Positions 50,942 through 58,987 of a stretch of 64,000 bases of DNA are shown here, one piece after another. Location of the stretch: contig NZ_OZ186815.1 in the NCBI RefSeq assembly GCF_964273065.1, forward strand, positions 248,001 through 312,000. The letters run 5' to 3'. Within the stretch, counting starts at the first letter, position 1. Every line of letters begins with the position of its first letter. The stretch is from Nocardiopsis dassonvillei_B. GTDB taxonomy: Bacteria; Actinomycetota; Actinomycetes; Streptosporangiales; Streptosporangiaceae. Both the position numbers and the translations under genes were made by a program. The notes under the pieces are model-generated. The model ran no database searches, had not been told where the DNA came from, and saw only the letters and a list, made by a program, of their open reading frames with translations.

Positions 50942-52216
50942 GTGCAGTCCCCGAACTCCCCCGAGGTGGCCGTCGGACCGGTGGCGGACCCGGGTGCGCC
51001 CCGGGTCGTGCGCCCCCGGCGGTCGGTGGTGTTGCTGGTGCTGGTGCTGGGTGTGCTGGCCGCGGTCGGCCCGCTGGCCACGGACATGTACCTGCCGGCG
51101 TTCCCGCAGATCGCCGGGGAGCTGGGGGCGTCCGAGGCGCAGATCCAGCTGACGTTGACCTCGATCATGCTGGGGTTGGCGGTGGGCCAGCTGGTGATCG
51201 GTCCGATGAGTGATGCCTGGGGGCGGCGGGGGCCGCTGCTGGTGGGCGGTGCGGTGTTCACGGTGACTTCGGTGCTGTGCGTGTTCGTGCCGGATGTGAC
51301 GGTGTTCGTGGTGCTGCGGTTCGTGCAGGGTGTGGCCGGTGCGGCGGGTGCGGTGGTCTCGCGTGCGGTGGTGCGGGACCTTTTCAAGGGCGATGACGCG
51401 GTGCGGTTCTTCTCGCGGCTGGCGCTGGTGATGATGCTGGCTCCGCTGTTGGCGCCGTTGGCGGGTGCGCAGTTGCTGCTGGTGGGTCCGTGGCAGTTGA
51501 GTTTCTGGGTGCTGGCCGCGATGTCGGCGGTGAGTTTCGTGCTGGTGCTGGTGTGGTTGCCGGAGTCGCTGCCGGTGGGGGAGCGCCGTGCGCAGGGTCC
51601 GCGGGTGCTGGCGGGGACGGTGGCCGGGTTGGTGCGCCAGCCGCGGTTCGTGGGTCCGGTGCTGACGCTGGGGCTGGGTTTCGGGATGCTGTTCACGTAC
51701 GTGTCGGCGTTCTCGTTCGTGGCGCAGCAGGAGCTGGGGGTGTCGGCCCAGACGTATGCGTGGCTGTTCGCGGTGAACTCGCTGGGGATGTTGGCGGGGA
51801 CGCAGGTGAACGGTTTCCTGGTGGGTCGGATGGAGACGTTGCGGCGTCTGGGGTTGGGCCTGGTCGTGGGTCTGGGTGCGGTGTCGGGTCTGCTGGTTCT
51901 GGCGCTGGTGGGGGCGGCGTCGTTGTGGATGGTGGTGGGCCTTCTGGCGCTGATGATGTTCAGCACGGGGTTCATCATGCCCAACGCGACGGTGACGGTG
52001 TTGGACGGTCAGCCGGCGTCGGTGGCGGGTACGGCGTCGGCGCTGATGGGTGCGCTGCAGTTCGCTCTGGGCGGTGGTGTGGCGGCTCTGGCGGGGTTGA
52101 CGCCGTCGGGTGAGGCGTCGTTGGTGAGTATGGCGTCGGTGATGGTGGGTGCTGCGGTGCTGGCGGGTGTGTCGTTCGTGTGGACGGTGCGTTCGGTGGT
52201 GCGTGCCCGGGTGTGA
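50942..52216 (+). CDS. MFS drug exporter, Bcr/CflA type
   Basis: A 424-residue, 12-helix major facilitator. LAAVGPLATDMYLPAFPQIAGEL is the Bcr/CflA hallmark, and MSDAWGRRGPLLVG is motif A between helices 2 and 3. An N-terminal Pro-rich stretch of about 25 residues precedes helix 1. GTG 50942 follows GGAG. Export of antibiotics such as bicyclomycin-like compounds or sulfonamides is known for the family; the substrate here is open. The leader region suggests regulated expression, and a strong terminator follows. Confidence 0.9.
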   Translation: MQSPNSPEVAVGPVADPGAPRVVRPRRSVVLLVLVLGVLAAVGPLATDMYLPAFPQIAGELGASEAQIQLTLTSIMLGLAVGQLVIGPMSDAWGRRGPLLVGGAVFTVTSVLCVFVPDVTVFVVLRFVQGVAGAAGAVVSRAVVRDLFKGDDAVRFFSRLALVMMLAPLLAPLAGAQLLLVGPWQLSFWVLAAMSAVSFVLVLVWLPESLPVGERRAQGPRVLAGTVAGLVRQPRFVGPVLTLGLGFGMLFTYVSAFSFVAQQELGVSAQTYAWLFAVNSLGMLAGTQVNGFLVGRMETLRRLGLGLVVGLGAVSGLLVLALVGAASLWMVVGLLALMMFSTGFIMPNATVTVLDGQPASVAGTASALMGALQFALGGGVAALAGLTPSGEASLVSMASVMVGAAVLAGVSFVWTVRSVVRARV

Positions 52217-52230
52217 TCGGTTCGGGTGTG

Positions 52231-52276
52231 CGAAGGCCCCATGACCCCATGTTGCGGGGGGTCGTGGGGCCTTTTG
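52231..52276 (+). terminator. Intrinsic terminator of the MFS gene
   Basis: A long stem (AGGCCCC at 52232-52238 with GGGGCCT at 52266-52272, plus inner GACCCC/GGGGTC) is followed by TTTTGTTTG. It is a classical intrinsic terminator 15 nt after the stop. Confidence 0.85.
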
Positions 52277-52421
52277 TTTGTGGTTCTCTCCATGTTGCCG
52301 TGGGTGGGGGAGGTTCGGCATTGTAGGGGAACTATTTCCCCCTTGGTGTGGGATGTCTGTCATGCGGGCCGGTGGGGTCCGTGTTCTTCGACGCGGCTTT
52401 GAGGATGAGTGGTCTGTGGTC

Positions 52422-54413
52422 ATGGGCGAGGCGGGTGTCGGCCCCGGTGGGTGGGCCCGGGGGTTGTCCGGGTTGAGCGACCTGGTCTACGAGATGGCGA
52501 CCGAGGATGCGCACGCGGAGTTGTTCTCGGTGCCGGACCAGGGGCGTCGGGGAGGTTGGGCTGCGGTGAGCGCCGGTGGCTTCGCCACGGATGTGACGGG
52601 TGTGGCCAAGGGCCTGGTGGCCGCGGGTGTGGGCGAGGGCGATCGGGTGCTGGTGATGTGCGCCGATCATGTGGACTGGGTGCGGTTGGCGTTCGCGGTG
52701 TGGTCGGTGCGGGCGGTGCTGGTGCCGTTGCCGGTGTCGGCGGCGCCGGAGCGTGTGGTGCATGCGGTGCGTCAGACGCGTCCTGCGGCTGCTGTGGTGG
52801 AGGGTGAGGGTCCGCTGCGGGTGATGGCTGCGTTGCAGCGGGAGCTGCCGGATCTGGGCCGGGTGTGGCGGTTCGAGCCGGGTCTGGCGGAGGTGGTGTC
52901 GCTGGGTGCGTACATGGACGCCTCGTCGGTGCGTTTCCGGCGGGATGCGACGGGGCCGGGGGATGCGGCGGTGGTGCTGTATCCGGTGAGCACGGTGTCG
53001 CGGTGGATGCGCGGTGTGGTGCTGACGCACGGGGCGCTGTTGGAGGCCGCGGCGGATCTGGTGGACCGGGTGGGTCCGCGGGTGGCGGAGCTGGGTCCGG
53101 GGAAGGCGTCGGCCCTGTCGGATGCGGCTTTGTCGCAGGTGCAGGGTCTGGCGACGGTGCTGGCGTGTGTGGTGGGCCGGGTGCGGTTGGGGTTGGGGGG
53201 TGGCGGGCGGTTCCTGGAGCGGGTGCGGGGGTTCCGTCCGTCGGTGCTGGTGTGCGGTGCGCGGGTGTTGGAGGAGGTCTTCGAGGGGGAGCGGGGCAGC
53301 GCCCGGTCGACGGGGTGGGATTCGCTGGGGACGTTCAATTCGGCGGTGGACGCGGCGGTGCAGTTCGACCGTTCGCCGAAGAAGGGGGCGTGGCAGCGGT
53401 TGTCGCGGTCGATGTACGACTGGCAGTTCGCGAAGGTGCGCGAGGTGCTGGGGGACCGGGTGCACCTGGCGGTGTGCTGGGGTGGGGGGCTGTCGGACCG
53501 GTTGGACTCCTTCTACGGGGGTGTGGGGGTTCCGGTGGTGCAGGTGTTCGGTACGGCGGAGACGGCCGGGGCGTTCGCGGCGAACGCGGTGGGGGCGCGG
53601 GTGCCGGGTTCGGTGGGCCGTGCCCTGGAGGGGCGTGAGGTGTGGGTGTCGCGTGAGGGTGAGGCCCATGTGCGCGGGGGTGCGGTGTTCTCGGGGTACT
53701 GGGGTGATGAGGCGGCGACGGTGTCGGCGTTCCGGGAGGGGTGGCTGGCGTCGGGTGTGGCGGGGTCGGTGGACGGTGACGGGTTCGTGTGGGTGAGCGG
53801 CCGGTTGCGGGCTCAGGCGGCGGTGGCGGAGGTGCCGGGCCGGTTCGCGGCGCAGGGTGCTCCGGTGGTGGAGGAGGCGGCTCCGGTGGTGGAGGAGGCG
53901 CGGCCTGAGCCGGCGGGGGTGGTGCGTCCGGTGCCCGAGCCCGATGCGACGGTGGCGCTGCCGGTGGTGGGTGCGCAGGCGGAGTCGGAGCCGGAGCCGC
54001 GGGAGGTGTCGGATGCGGAGCTGGTGGCGGGGTTCGAGGCGCGGTTGCGGTCGCATCCGTTGATCAGTCAGGTGTTGGTGATCGTGGAGGGTCGGCCTTT
54101 CGCGAGTGCGCTGATCACGTTGGTGCGGGACCAGTTGGAGTACTGGCGTTTGGTGAACGGCCGGCCGTTGTCGATGGCGCCGGAGGAGATCGCGGGGGAT
54201 CGGGATCTTCTGCGGGAGGTGCAGGGGTTGGTGTACGAGGCCAACCGGAGTGTGCCGCGGCATCTGGCGGTGCGGTCGTTCCATGTGCTGGCGGAGGAGT
54301 TCACGGTGCAGTCGGGGTTGGTGCATCCTTCGGGTGAGCTGCGGCGCGAGGCGGTGTTGCGGGCGTTCTCGGAGGAGATCGACGGGTTGTACCGGGTGCG
54401 TCGGGAGCAGTAG
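52422..54413 (+). CDS. Degenerate acyl-CoA synthetase-like protein
   Basis: A 663-residue relative of long-chain acyl-CoA synthetases. The fold is recognisable (VAKGLVAAGVGEGDRVLVM; VQVFGTAETAGAF; SGYWGDEAATVSAF) but catalytic motifs are gone: the YTSGTTG-x-PK P-loop is replaced by VLYPVSTVSRWMRGVVLTH, and the TGD of the hinge region reads ASGVAGSVDGDGF. A Pro/Glu/Ala insert (about 480-540) interrupts the C-terminal domain. The start is chosen at ATG 52422, which gives the usual family N-terminus; ATG 52353 is possible. Such proteins may be lipid-binding pseudoenzymes. No partner gene adjoins. Confidence 0.7.
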   Translation: MGEAGVGPGGWARGLSGLSDLVYEMATEDAHAELFSVPDQGRRGGWAAVSAGGFATDVTGVAKGLVAAGVGEGDRVLVMCADHVDWVRLAFAVWSVRAVLVPLPVSAAPERVVHAVRQTRPAAAVVEGEGPLRVMAALQRELPDLGRVWRFEPGLAEVVSLGAYMDASSVRFRRDATGPGDAAVVLYPVSTVSRWMRGVVLTHGALLEAAADLVDRVGPRVAELGPGKASALSDAALSQVQGLATVLACVVGRVRLGLGGGGRFLERVRGFRPSVLVCGARVLEEVFEGERGSARSTGWDSLGTFNSAVDAAVQFDRSPKKGAWQRLSRSMYDWQFAKVREVLGDRVHLAVCWGGGLSDRLDSFYGGVGVPVVQVFGTAETAGAFAANAVGARVPGSVGRALEGREVWVSREGEAHVRGGAVFSGYWGDEAATVSAFREGWLASGVAGSVDGDGFVWVSGRLRAQAAVAEVPGRFAAQGAPVVEEAAPVVEEARPEPAGVVRPVPEPDATVALPVVGAQAESEPEPREVSDAELVAGFEARLRSHPLISQVLVIVEGRPFASALITLVRDQLEYWRLVNGRPLSMAPEEIAGDRDLLREVQGLVYEANRSVPRHLAVRSFHVLAEEFTVQSGLVHPSGELRREAVLRAFSEEIDGLYRVRREQ

Positions 54414-54429
54414 GGGTGTGCGGTGCGGG

Positions 54430-54459
54430 CCCCGGGGCGTGGTGCCCCGGGGTCTTTTC
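54430..54459. terminator. Terminator between the acyl-CoA synthetase-like gene and the response regulator
   Basis: CCCCGGGGC (54430-54438) and GCCCCGGGG (54444-54452) form a 9-bp stem followed by TCTTTTC on the + strand, between two convergent genes. Confidence 0.75.
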
Positions 54460-54464
54460 TGTGC

Positions 54465-55112
54465 TCACTGGCCGTTGAGGTAGGCGAGGACGGCCAGGAC
54501 GCGGCGGCTGTCGTCGGAGGAGGGGGGCAGGTCGAGTTTGGTGAAGATGTTGTTGATGTGTTTGCTGACGGCTTTTTCGGTGATGTAGAGGCGTCCGGCG
54601 ATGGCGGAGTTGGAGCGGCCTTCGGCCATTTCGGAGAGGACTTCGCGTTCGCGGGGGGTGAGTTGGCCCAGGGGTCCTTGGCTGTCCTGGCGGGCGAGGA
54701 GCTGGGAGATGACGGCGGGGTCCATGGCGGTGCCGCCGGCGGCGACGCGGCGGACGGCTTCGATGAACTGGCCGATGTCGAAGACGCGGTCTTTGAGGAG
54801 GTAGCCGACGCCGCCGGTGTCGTCGGAGAGGAGTTCGCGGGCGTAGAGCTGTTCGACGTGCTGGGACAGGACGAGGATGGGCAGGCCGGGGATCTGGGCG
54901 CGGGCGGAGATGGCGGCCTGGAGGCCTTCGTCGGTGAAGGTGGGGGGCAGGCGTACGTCGACGACGGCGACGTCGGGTCGGTGTTCGGTGAGGGCTTTGT
55001 GGAGGTCGGGGCCGTTGTCGACGGCGGCGACGACGGTGAACTGGTGGGCTTGGAGGAGTTTGATCAGGCCTTCTCGGAGGAGGGCGAGGTCTTCGGCGAT
55101 GACAACGCGCAT
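54465..55112 (-). CDS. NarL/LuxR-family response regulator
   Basis: A 215-residue response regulator. The receiver domain has acidic pocket Glu7-Asp8, phosphoacceptor Asp52 in VVDVRLPP and Lys in YLLKDRV near 107. A LuxR-type helix-turn-helix follows (LTPREREVLSEMAEGRSNSAIAG, split at the turn). Its start overlaps the end of the histidine kinase gene by 49 bp, so translation is coupled. The pair is a complete two-component system; regulated genes are unknown. Confidence 0.93.
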   Translation of the reverse strand: MRVVIAEDLALLREGLIKLLQAHQFTVVAAVDNGPDLHKALTEHRPDVAVVDVRLPPTFTDEGLQAAISARAQIPGLPILVLSQHVEQLYARELLSDDTGGVGYLLKDRVFDIGQFIEAVRRVAAGGTAMDPAVISQLLARQDSQGPLGQLTPREREVLSEMAEGRSNSAIAGRLYITEKAVSKHINNIFTKLDLPPSSDDSRRVLAVLAYLNGQ

Positions 55113-56332
55113 GGGATCTCCAGGGTGACGATGGTGGGTCCGCCGGTGGGGCTGGTGATGTTCATCGTGCCATCGAAGGCGTCGATGCGGCGGTGGATGC
55201 CAGAGAGTCCGCTGCCGGGGGCGGCGTCGGCGCCGCCGTGGCCGTTGTCGGTGACGGTGATGACGAGGCGGTCGTTGCCATGGTTGATGTGGACCCATGC
55301 GTGGGTGGCGTCGGCGTGTTTGGCGGTGTTGGTGAGGAGTTCGGCGATGGCGAAGTAGGCGGCGGATTCGACGGGGTCGGCGGGGCGGGCGGGCAGGTCG
55401 ATGGTGACGGTGATGGGGAGGTGGTGGGTGAGGGCGAGGGCGTGGACGGCTCCGTGGAGTCCGCGTTCGACGAGGACGGGTGGGTGGATACCGCGGACGA
55501 GGTCGCGGAGTTCGATGAGTGCGGTGCGGGTGGTTTCGCGGGCTTCGGTGAGCATGGCGCGGGCGGCGGCGGGGTCGTGTTCGATGATCTGTTCGGCCAT
55601 GCCGAGGTTCATGCCCAGGGCGACGAGGCGGGCTTGGGCGCCGTCGTGGAGGTCGCGTTCGATGCGGCGGATCTCGGCTGCCTGGGTGTCGATGGTGTTG
55701 GCGCGGCTGGTGGCGAGGTGGGCGACGCGGGCGGTGAGGCGGGCTTTCTCGGAGGGTTGCAGGAGGAGGCGGTTGAAGGCGGTGTAGAGGCGTAGGGCGG
55801 GGGTGGCCAGGGCGGCGCCCAGGGCGATGAGGAGGGTGGCGGGGATGAGGAGGAGGAGTCGTTCGGTGGTGTTGGTGGGGGTGTAGGTGCCGTAGAGGTC
55901 GGGGGTGGGGATGAGGGTGAGGGTGTGGAGGGTGATGTAGGTGCCGTGGGCGATGAGGGTGAGGGGGAGGGCGATGAGGAGGATGTTGATGGTTCCGGTG
56001 ATGAGCCAGAGGAGGTCTTTCCAGGTGGCGGGGTCGGTGATGATCGTGCTGGCGCGGCGGTTGATGCCGGTGGGGGGCATGGGGCGGTAGCCGGAGTGGA
56101 CGGGGCGGTGGTGGTCGAGGTGGGTGAGGGTGCGGCGTTGGCTGTCGGCGAGGGTTCGTAGGAGGTGGCCGGTGAGGATGATGAAGGGGAGGCCGATCCA
56201 CAGCAGGGACAGGACGGCGGAGGCGATGATGAGGGGGAGCAGGAGGAGGGCGGCGGCGTTCTGGGAGAGGAGGAGGAAGAGGTAGGCCAGGGTGGTGAGG
56301 GGGCCTGCGCGGTGGTGGTGTGCGGTGGCCAT
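55064..56332 (-). CDS. NarL-partner sensor histidine kinase
   Basis: A 422-residue membrane kinase. Four helices (about 15-65 and 120-190) form the sensor region, without a large outer domain, as in intramembrane or ligand-in-membrane sensing kinases. The HisKA_3 box ERDLHDGAQARLVALGMNLG carries the phospho-His near residue 228. The ATPase domain has N-box LLTNTAKHA and a GSGLSGI G-box. It is unusually rich in Thr, His and Pro for this family because the minus strand is C-rich here. Overlaps its response regulator gene. Confidence 0.92.
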   Translation of the reverse strand: MATAHHHRAGPLTTLAYLFLLLSQNAAALLLLPLIIASAVLSLLWIGLPFIILTGHLLRTLADSQRRTLTHLDHHRPVHSGYRPMPPTGINRRASTIITDPATWKDLLWLITGTINILLIALPLTLIAHGTYITLHTLTLIPTPDLYGTYTPTNTTERLLLLIPATLLIALGAALATPALRLYTAFNRLLLQPSEKARLTARVAHLATSRANTIDTQAAEIRRIERDLHDGAQARLVALGMNLGMAEQIIEHDPAAARAMLTEARETTRTALIELRDLVRGIHPPVLVERGLHGAVHALALTHHLPITVTIDLPARPADPVESAAYFAIAELLTNTAKHADATHAWVHINHGNDRLVITVTDNGHGGADAAPGSGLSGIHRRIDAFDGTMNITSPTGGPTIVTLEIPCALSSPKTSPSSEKA

Positions 56333-56539
56333 GGTGGGTCGGGTCCTCTTCCGTCGGGTGTGGTGGTCTCCATTGTCGCGGTTCGGGGGTGGTGTGGTCG
56401 GTGGTGGTGGCTCCCCTGCGTGCGGGGGTGTCGGGGGTGGGGTGGTTCGGGGTGGTGTGCGGGGGTTGCGGGCTGGGCGGGTGCGGGTTTTTGGCGCAAC
56501 TCGCCGTCGACGATTTCCCGTGGGTTGGCATGACCTGTG

Positions 56540-56983
56540 ATGATCGGGGGTGTGTGGCGTGAACTGATTTTGGAGTTGTATCCGGAGGCCGATCTGCGTG
56601 ATCCGGCCGATGAGGCGGCGTTGGCCGAGGTAGAGAAGCGTTTGATGCTGCCGTTGCCGTTCGAGTTGGCGTCGTTGCTGCGGGAGACCGATGGGGTGGT
56701 GAACGAGTACGGGGATGCGGTGGTGTGGAGTGCGCAGCGGTTGGTCGAGGACAATCTGGCGATGCGGGAGGAGCCGGATTATGTGGAGTTGTACGCGCCG
56801 TTCGACGAGATGATCTTCTTCGGGGATTCGGACATGGGTCCGCAGTTCGCGTATGTGCACACGGACTACGGGCCGGGGATCGTGGTGTGGGACCATGAGA
56901 CGGATCGGCGCCGGTTGGTGGTGGTGTCGTTGCGGGATTATCTGGCGCGGTGCCTGTTGCAGGGCAATGCGTGGTTCCGTTGA
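56540..56983 (+). CDS. SMI1/KNR4 family protein
   Basis: A 147-residue single SMI1/KNR4 domain. Visible features are ALAEVEKRLMLPLPFELASLL with its conserved LPxxL region, NEYGDAVVW, EMIFFGDSDMGPQFAYV and WDHETDRR. These domains are best known as immunity proteins against polymorphic toxins, but solitary copies also have housekeeping roles; no toxin gene is present nearby. GTG 56537 is one codon upstream and also usable. It is transcribed ahead of the peptide deformylase gene. Confidence 0.8.
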   Translation: MIGGVWRELILELYPEADLRDPADEAALAEVEKRLMLPLPFELASLLRETDGVVNEYGDAVVWSAQRLVEDNLAMREEPDYVELYAPFDEMIFFGDSDMGPQFAYVHTDYGPGIVVWDHETDRRRLVVVSLRDYLARCLLQGNAWFR

Positions 56984-57078
56984 CGGTGTGTGGTCGTTCA
57001 CCTGGTGTTCCGTGCTATTTTGCGGGGTGGTGCGGCGGTGTGCGCCGCCGGTGATCGCGTTGTGAGAGTGGGACCCCT

Positions 57079-57738
57079 ATGCCGGATGAGTCGCAGGTGG
57101 CGGCCGTTGTTCAGGGCCGTGAGGTGGCCGACTTCCCGGAGTGGGCGCCTGAGGCGGCGCGGGGGTCGGTGCGGCGGATCACGGTGACGGGTGAGGATGT
57201 GCTGCACCGTCGTAACCGTGATGTGCCGGCGGAGATGCTGGGTGGTGCGGAGCTGCACCGGTTGGTCGACGACATGTTCGTGACGATGTACGCGGCCGAG
57301 GGTGTGGGGTTGGCTGCGTGCCAGGTGGGTGTGGATCTTCGGGTGTTCGTTTTCGACTGCCCGGATGATGATGGTGTGCGTCATGTGGGTCATGTGGTGA
57401 ATCCTGTGTTGGATGAGCGTGATGCGGATGATGCGCTGGTGGTGGAGAACGAGGGGTGCCTGTCGGTGCCGGGTCCGCATGCGGAGCTGGGGCGGGTGGA
57501 GCATGCGACGGTGCGCGGGGTGGACCGTGACGGTGAGCCGGTGGTGTTGAGCGGGAGCGGGTATTTCGCCCGGTGTCTGCAGCATGAGACCGATCACACG
57601 TTGGGGCGGTTGTACATCGACCGGTTGTCGGCGCGTGAGCGCAAGCGGGTGTTGAAGAAGATGAACGAGATGGCCAACGATGTGTTCGCGCGTCGTGAGG
57701 TGCGGGCGGCCGAGCTGGAGCGGGAGTTCGCCGGCTAG
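57079..57738 (+). CDS. def: Peptide deformylase
   Basis: A 219-residue deformylase that removes the N-formyl group from new proteins. All three motifs are present: GVGLAACQVG, EGCLSVPG (metal Cys) and QHETDHTLG (two metal His and catalytic Glu). Length and an N-terminal extension of about 35 residues fit actinobacterial type forms. The ATG at 57079 starts behind GGGACCCCT with no clear Shine-Dalgarno. It is followed by a strong intrinsic terminator. Confidence 0.95.
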   Translation: MPDESQVAAVVQGREVADFPEWAPEAARGSVRRITVTGEDVLHRRNRDVPAEMLGGAELHRLVDDMFVTMYAAEGVGLAACQVGVDLRVFVFDCPDDDGVRHVGHVVNPVLDERDADDALVVENEGCLSVPGPHAELGRVEHATVRGVDRDGEPVVLSGSGYFARCLQHETDHTLGRLYIDRLSARERKRVLKKMNEMANDVFARREVRAAELEREFAG

Positions 57739-57755
57739 TCCTGCGGGGGTTGTGC

Positions 57756-57792
57756 GGGGCGGGGGACCTGGGGGTCCTCCGCCCCTTTTTTT
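57756..57792 (+). terminator. Intrinsic terminator of the deformylase gene
   Basis: GGGGCGGGGGACC (57756-57768) pairs with its imperfect inverse ending CCGCCCC (57779-57785), followed by seven T. Confidence 0.85.
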
Positions 57793-57971
57793 GTGCTTTG
57801 TGTGGGTTGTTCCGGTTCTGGTGCCGTGGGGTCTGGTCGGGGGTGGACGGGGGTGCCTTTGGTGGGTTTTCGGGGCCGATCGGGGGTGCCTTGGGGGTCC
57901 ATTGGGGTTTTTGGCCCTGTGAGTGGCTCTCTTTGGAGGGCGTGTGGCCTTTTTGTGATCTTCCGGGGCGG

Positions 57972-57984
57972 TAGATTGCCCGGC
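57972..57984 (+). promoter_or_regulatory. Leaderless promoter of rnhA
   Basis: TAGATT (57972-57977) ends 7 nt before the ATG at 57985. A T-rich TTTTTG at 57950-57955 is the -35 candidate. There is no room for a Shine-Dalgarno. Confidence 0.5.
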
Positions 57985-58440
57985 ATGAACGACGGGGAAC
58001 AGAAAGTGATCGTGTACACCGACGGGGCGTGCAGCGGCAATCCCGGTCCCGGCGGGTGGGGTGTGTGGCTGAGCTACGGCGCGCACGAGAAGGAGATCTA
58101 CGGCGGCGAGGAGCAGACCACCAACAACCGGATGGAGCTGATGGCGGCCATCCGGGCTTTGGAGAGCCTGACCAAGCCGGTGCCGGTGGTGCTGTACACC
58201 GATTCGTCTTATGTGCGCAACGGGATCACGTCGTGGGTGGCGGGGTGGAAGCGGCGGGGGTGGCGTACCGCCGACAAGAAGCCGGTCAAGAACGTGGACC
58301 TGTGGCAGCGGCTGGAGGAGGCGGCCTCGGCCCACGACGTGGAGTGGCGGTGGGTGCGCGGGCACAGCGGTGATGTGGGCAACGAGCGCGCCGACGAGCT
58401 GGCCCGGCGCGGGCGCGACGAGGCTGCGGCCCTGCGCTGA
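57985..58440 (+). CDS. rnhA: Ribonuclease HI
   Basis: A 151-residue RNase H that cuts RNA in RNA-DNA hybrids. The DEDD residues are in place: Asp in TDGACSGNPG, Glu in NNRMELMAA, Asp in YTDSSYV and Asp in NERADELA, with the catalytic His loop VRGHSGDVGN. Full length. It starts at ATG 57985, leaderless type. A strong terminator follows. Confidence 0.95.
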   Translation: MNDGEQKVIVYTDGACSGNPGPGGWGVWLSYGAHEKEIYGGEEQTTNNRMELMAAIRALESLTKPVPVVLYTDSSYVRNGITSWVAGWKRRGWRTADKKPVKNVDLWQRLEEAASAHDVEWRWVRGHSGDVGNERADELARRGRDEAAALR

Positions 58441-58452
58441 GGCGGTGCGGGT

Positions 58453-58486
58453 GGGGGGCGTCCCGGTGGGGCGCCCCCCTTTTTTT
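58453..58486 (+). terminator. Intrinsic terminator of rnhA
   Basis: GGGGGGCG (58453-58460) pairs with CGCCCCCC (58472-58479), followed by seven T. Bases 58454-58478 are identical to the ohr terminator at 37458-37482. Confidence 0.9.
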
Positions 58487-58494
58487 GCGTGTGC

Positions 58495-58986
58495 TCAGGC
58501 GGTGCGGTCGTGTTCGGTGTTCTCGGGGTCCTCGGCGACGAGGAGGCGGCGGGGGCCGGAGCCGTCGGCGGCCAGGGCGTCGTCGGGGTTGGTCAGGACG
58601 CACGATTCCAGGGACAGGCAGCCGCAGCCGATGCAGCCGGTGAGGTCGTCGCGCAGGCGGACGAGCTGGGCGATGCGGGTGTCGAGTTCGTCGCGCCACT
58701 GTTCGGAGACGCGGGCCCAGTCGGTGCGGGTGGGGGTGCGGTTGTCGGGGAGCTGGTCCAGGGCCTGGCGGATGCGGGCCAGGGGGATGCCCACGCGTTG
58801 GGAGACGCGGATGAAGGAGACGCGGCGCAGGGTGTCGCGGCGGTAGCGGCGTTGGTTGCCGGCGGTGCGGCGGCTGTGGATGAGTCCCTGGCGTTCGTAG
58901 AAGTGCAGGGCGGAGATGGCGACGCCGGAGCGTTCGGACACCTGCCCCACGGTGAGTTCCTTGGCGATGGGCGGCACGGTGCCCAT
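58495..58986 (-). CDS. soxR: SoxR, redox-sensitive MerR-family regulator
   Basis: A 163-residue MerR protein with N-terminal helix-turn-helix (VGQVSERSGVAISALHFYE) and the SoxR [2Fe-2S] ligand set CIGCGCLSLESC near residue 115-130 (CX2CXCX5C). It senses redox-cycling compounds, including phenazine-like metabolites in actinomycetes. ATG 58986 begins one base after the stop of the degenerate ABC gene, so translation is coupled to it. No SoxS exists in actinomycetes; direct targets should carry SoxR boxes, and none was found within this window. Confidence 0.93.
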   Translation of the reverse strand: MGTVPPIAKELTVGQVSERSGVAISALHFYERQGLIHSRRTAGNQRRYRRDTLRRVSFIRVSQRVGIPLARIRQALDQLPDNRTPTRTDWARVSEQWRDELDTRIAQLVRLRDDLTGCIGCGCLSLESCVLTNPDDALAADGSGPRRLLVAEDPENTEHDRTA

Positions 58987-58987
58987 T

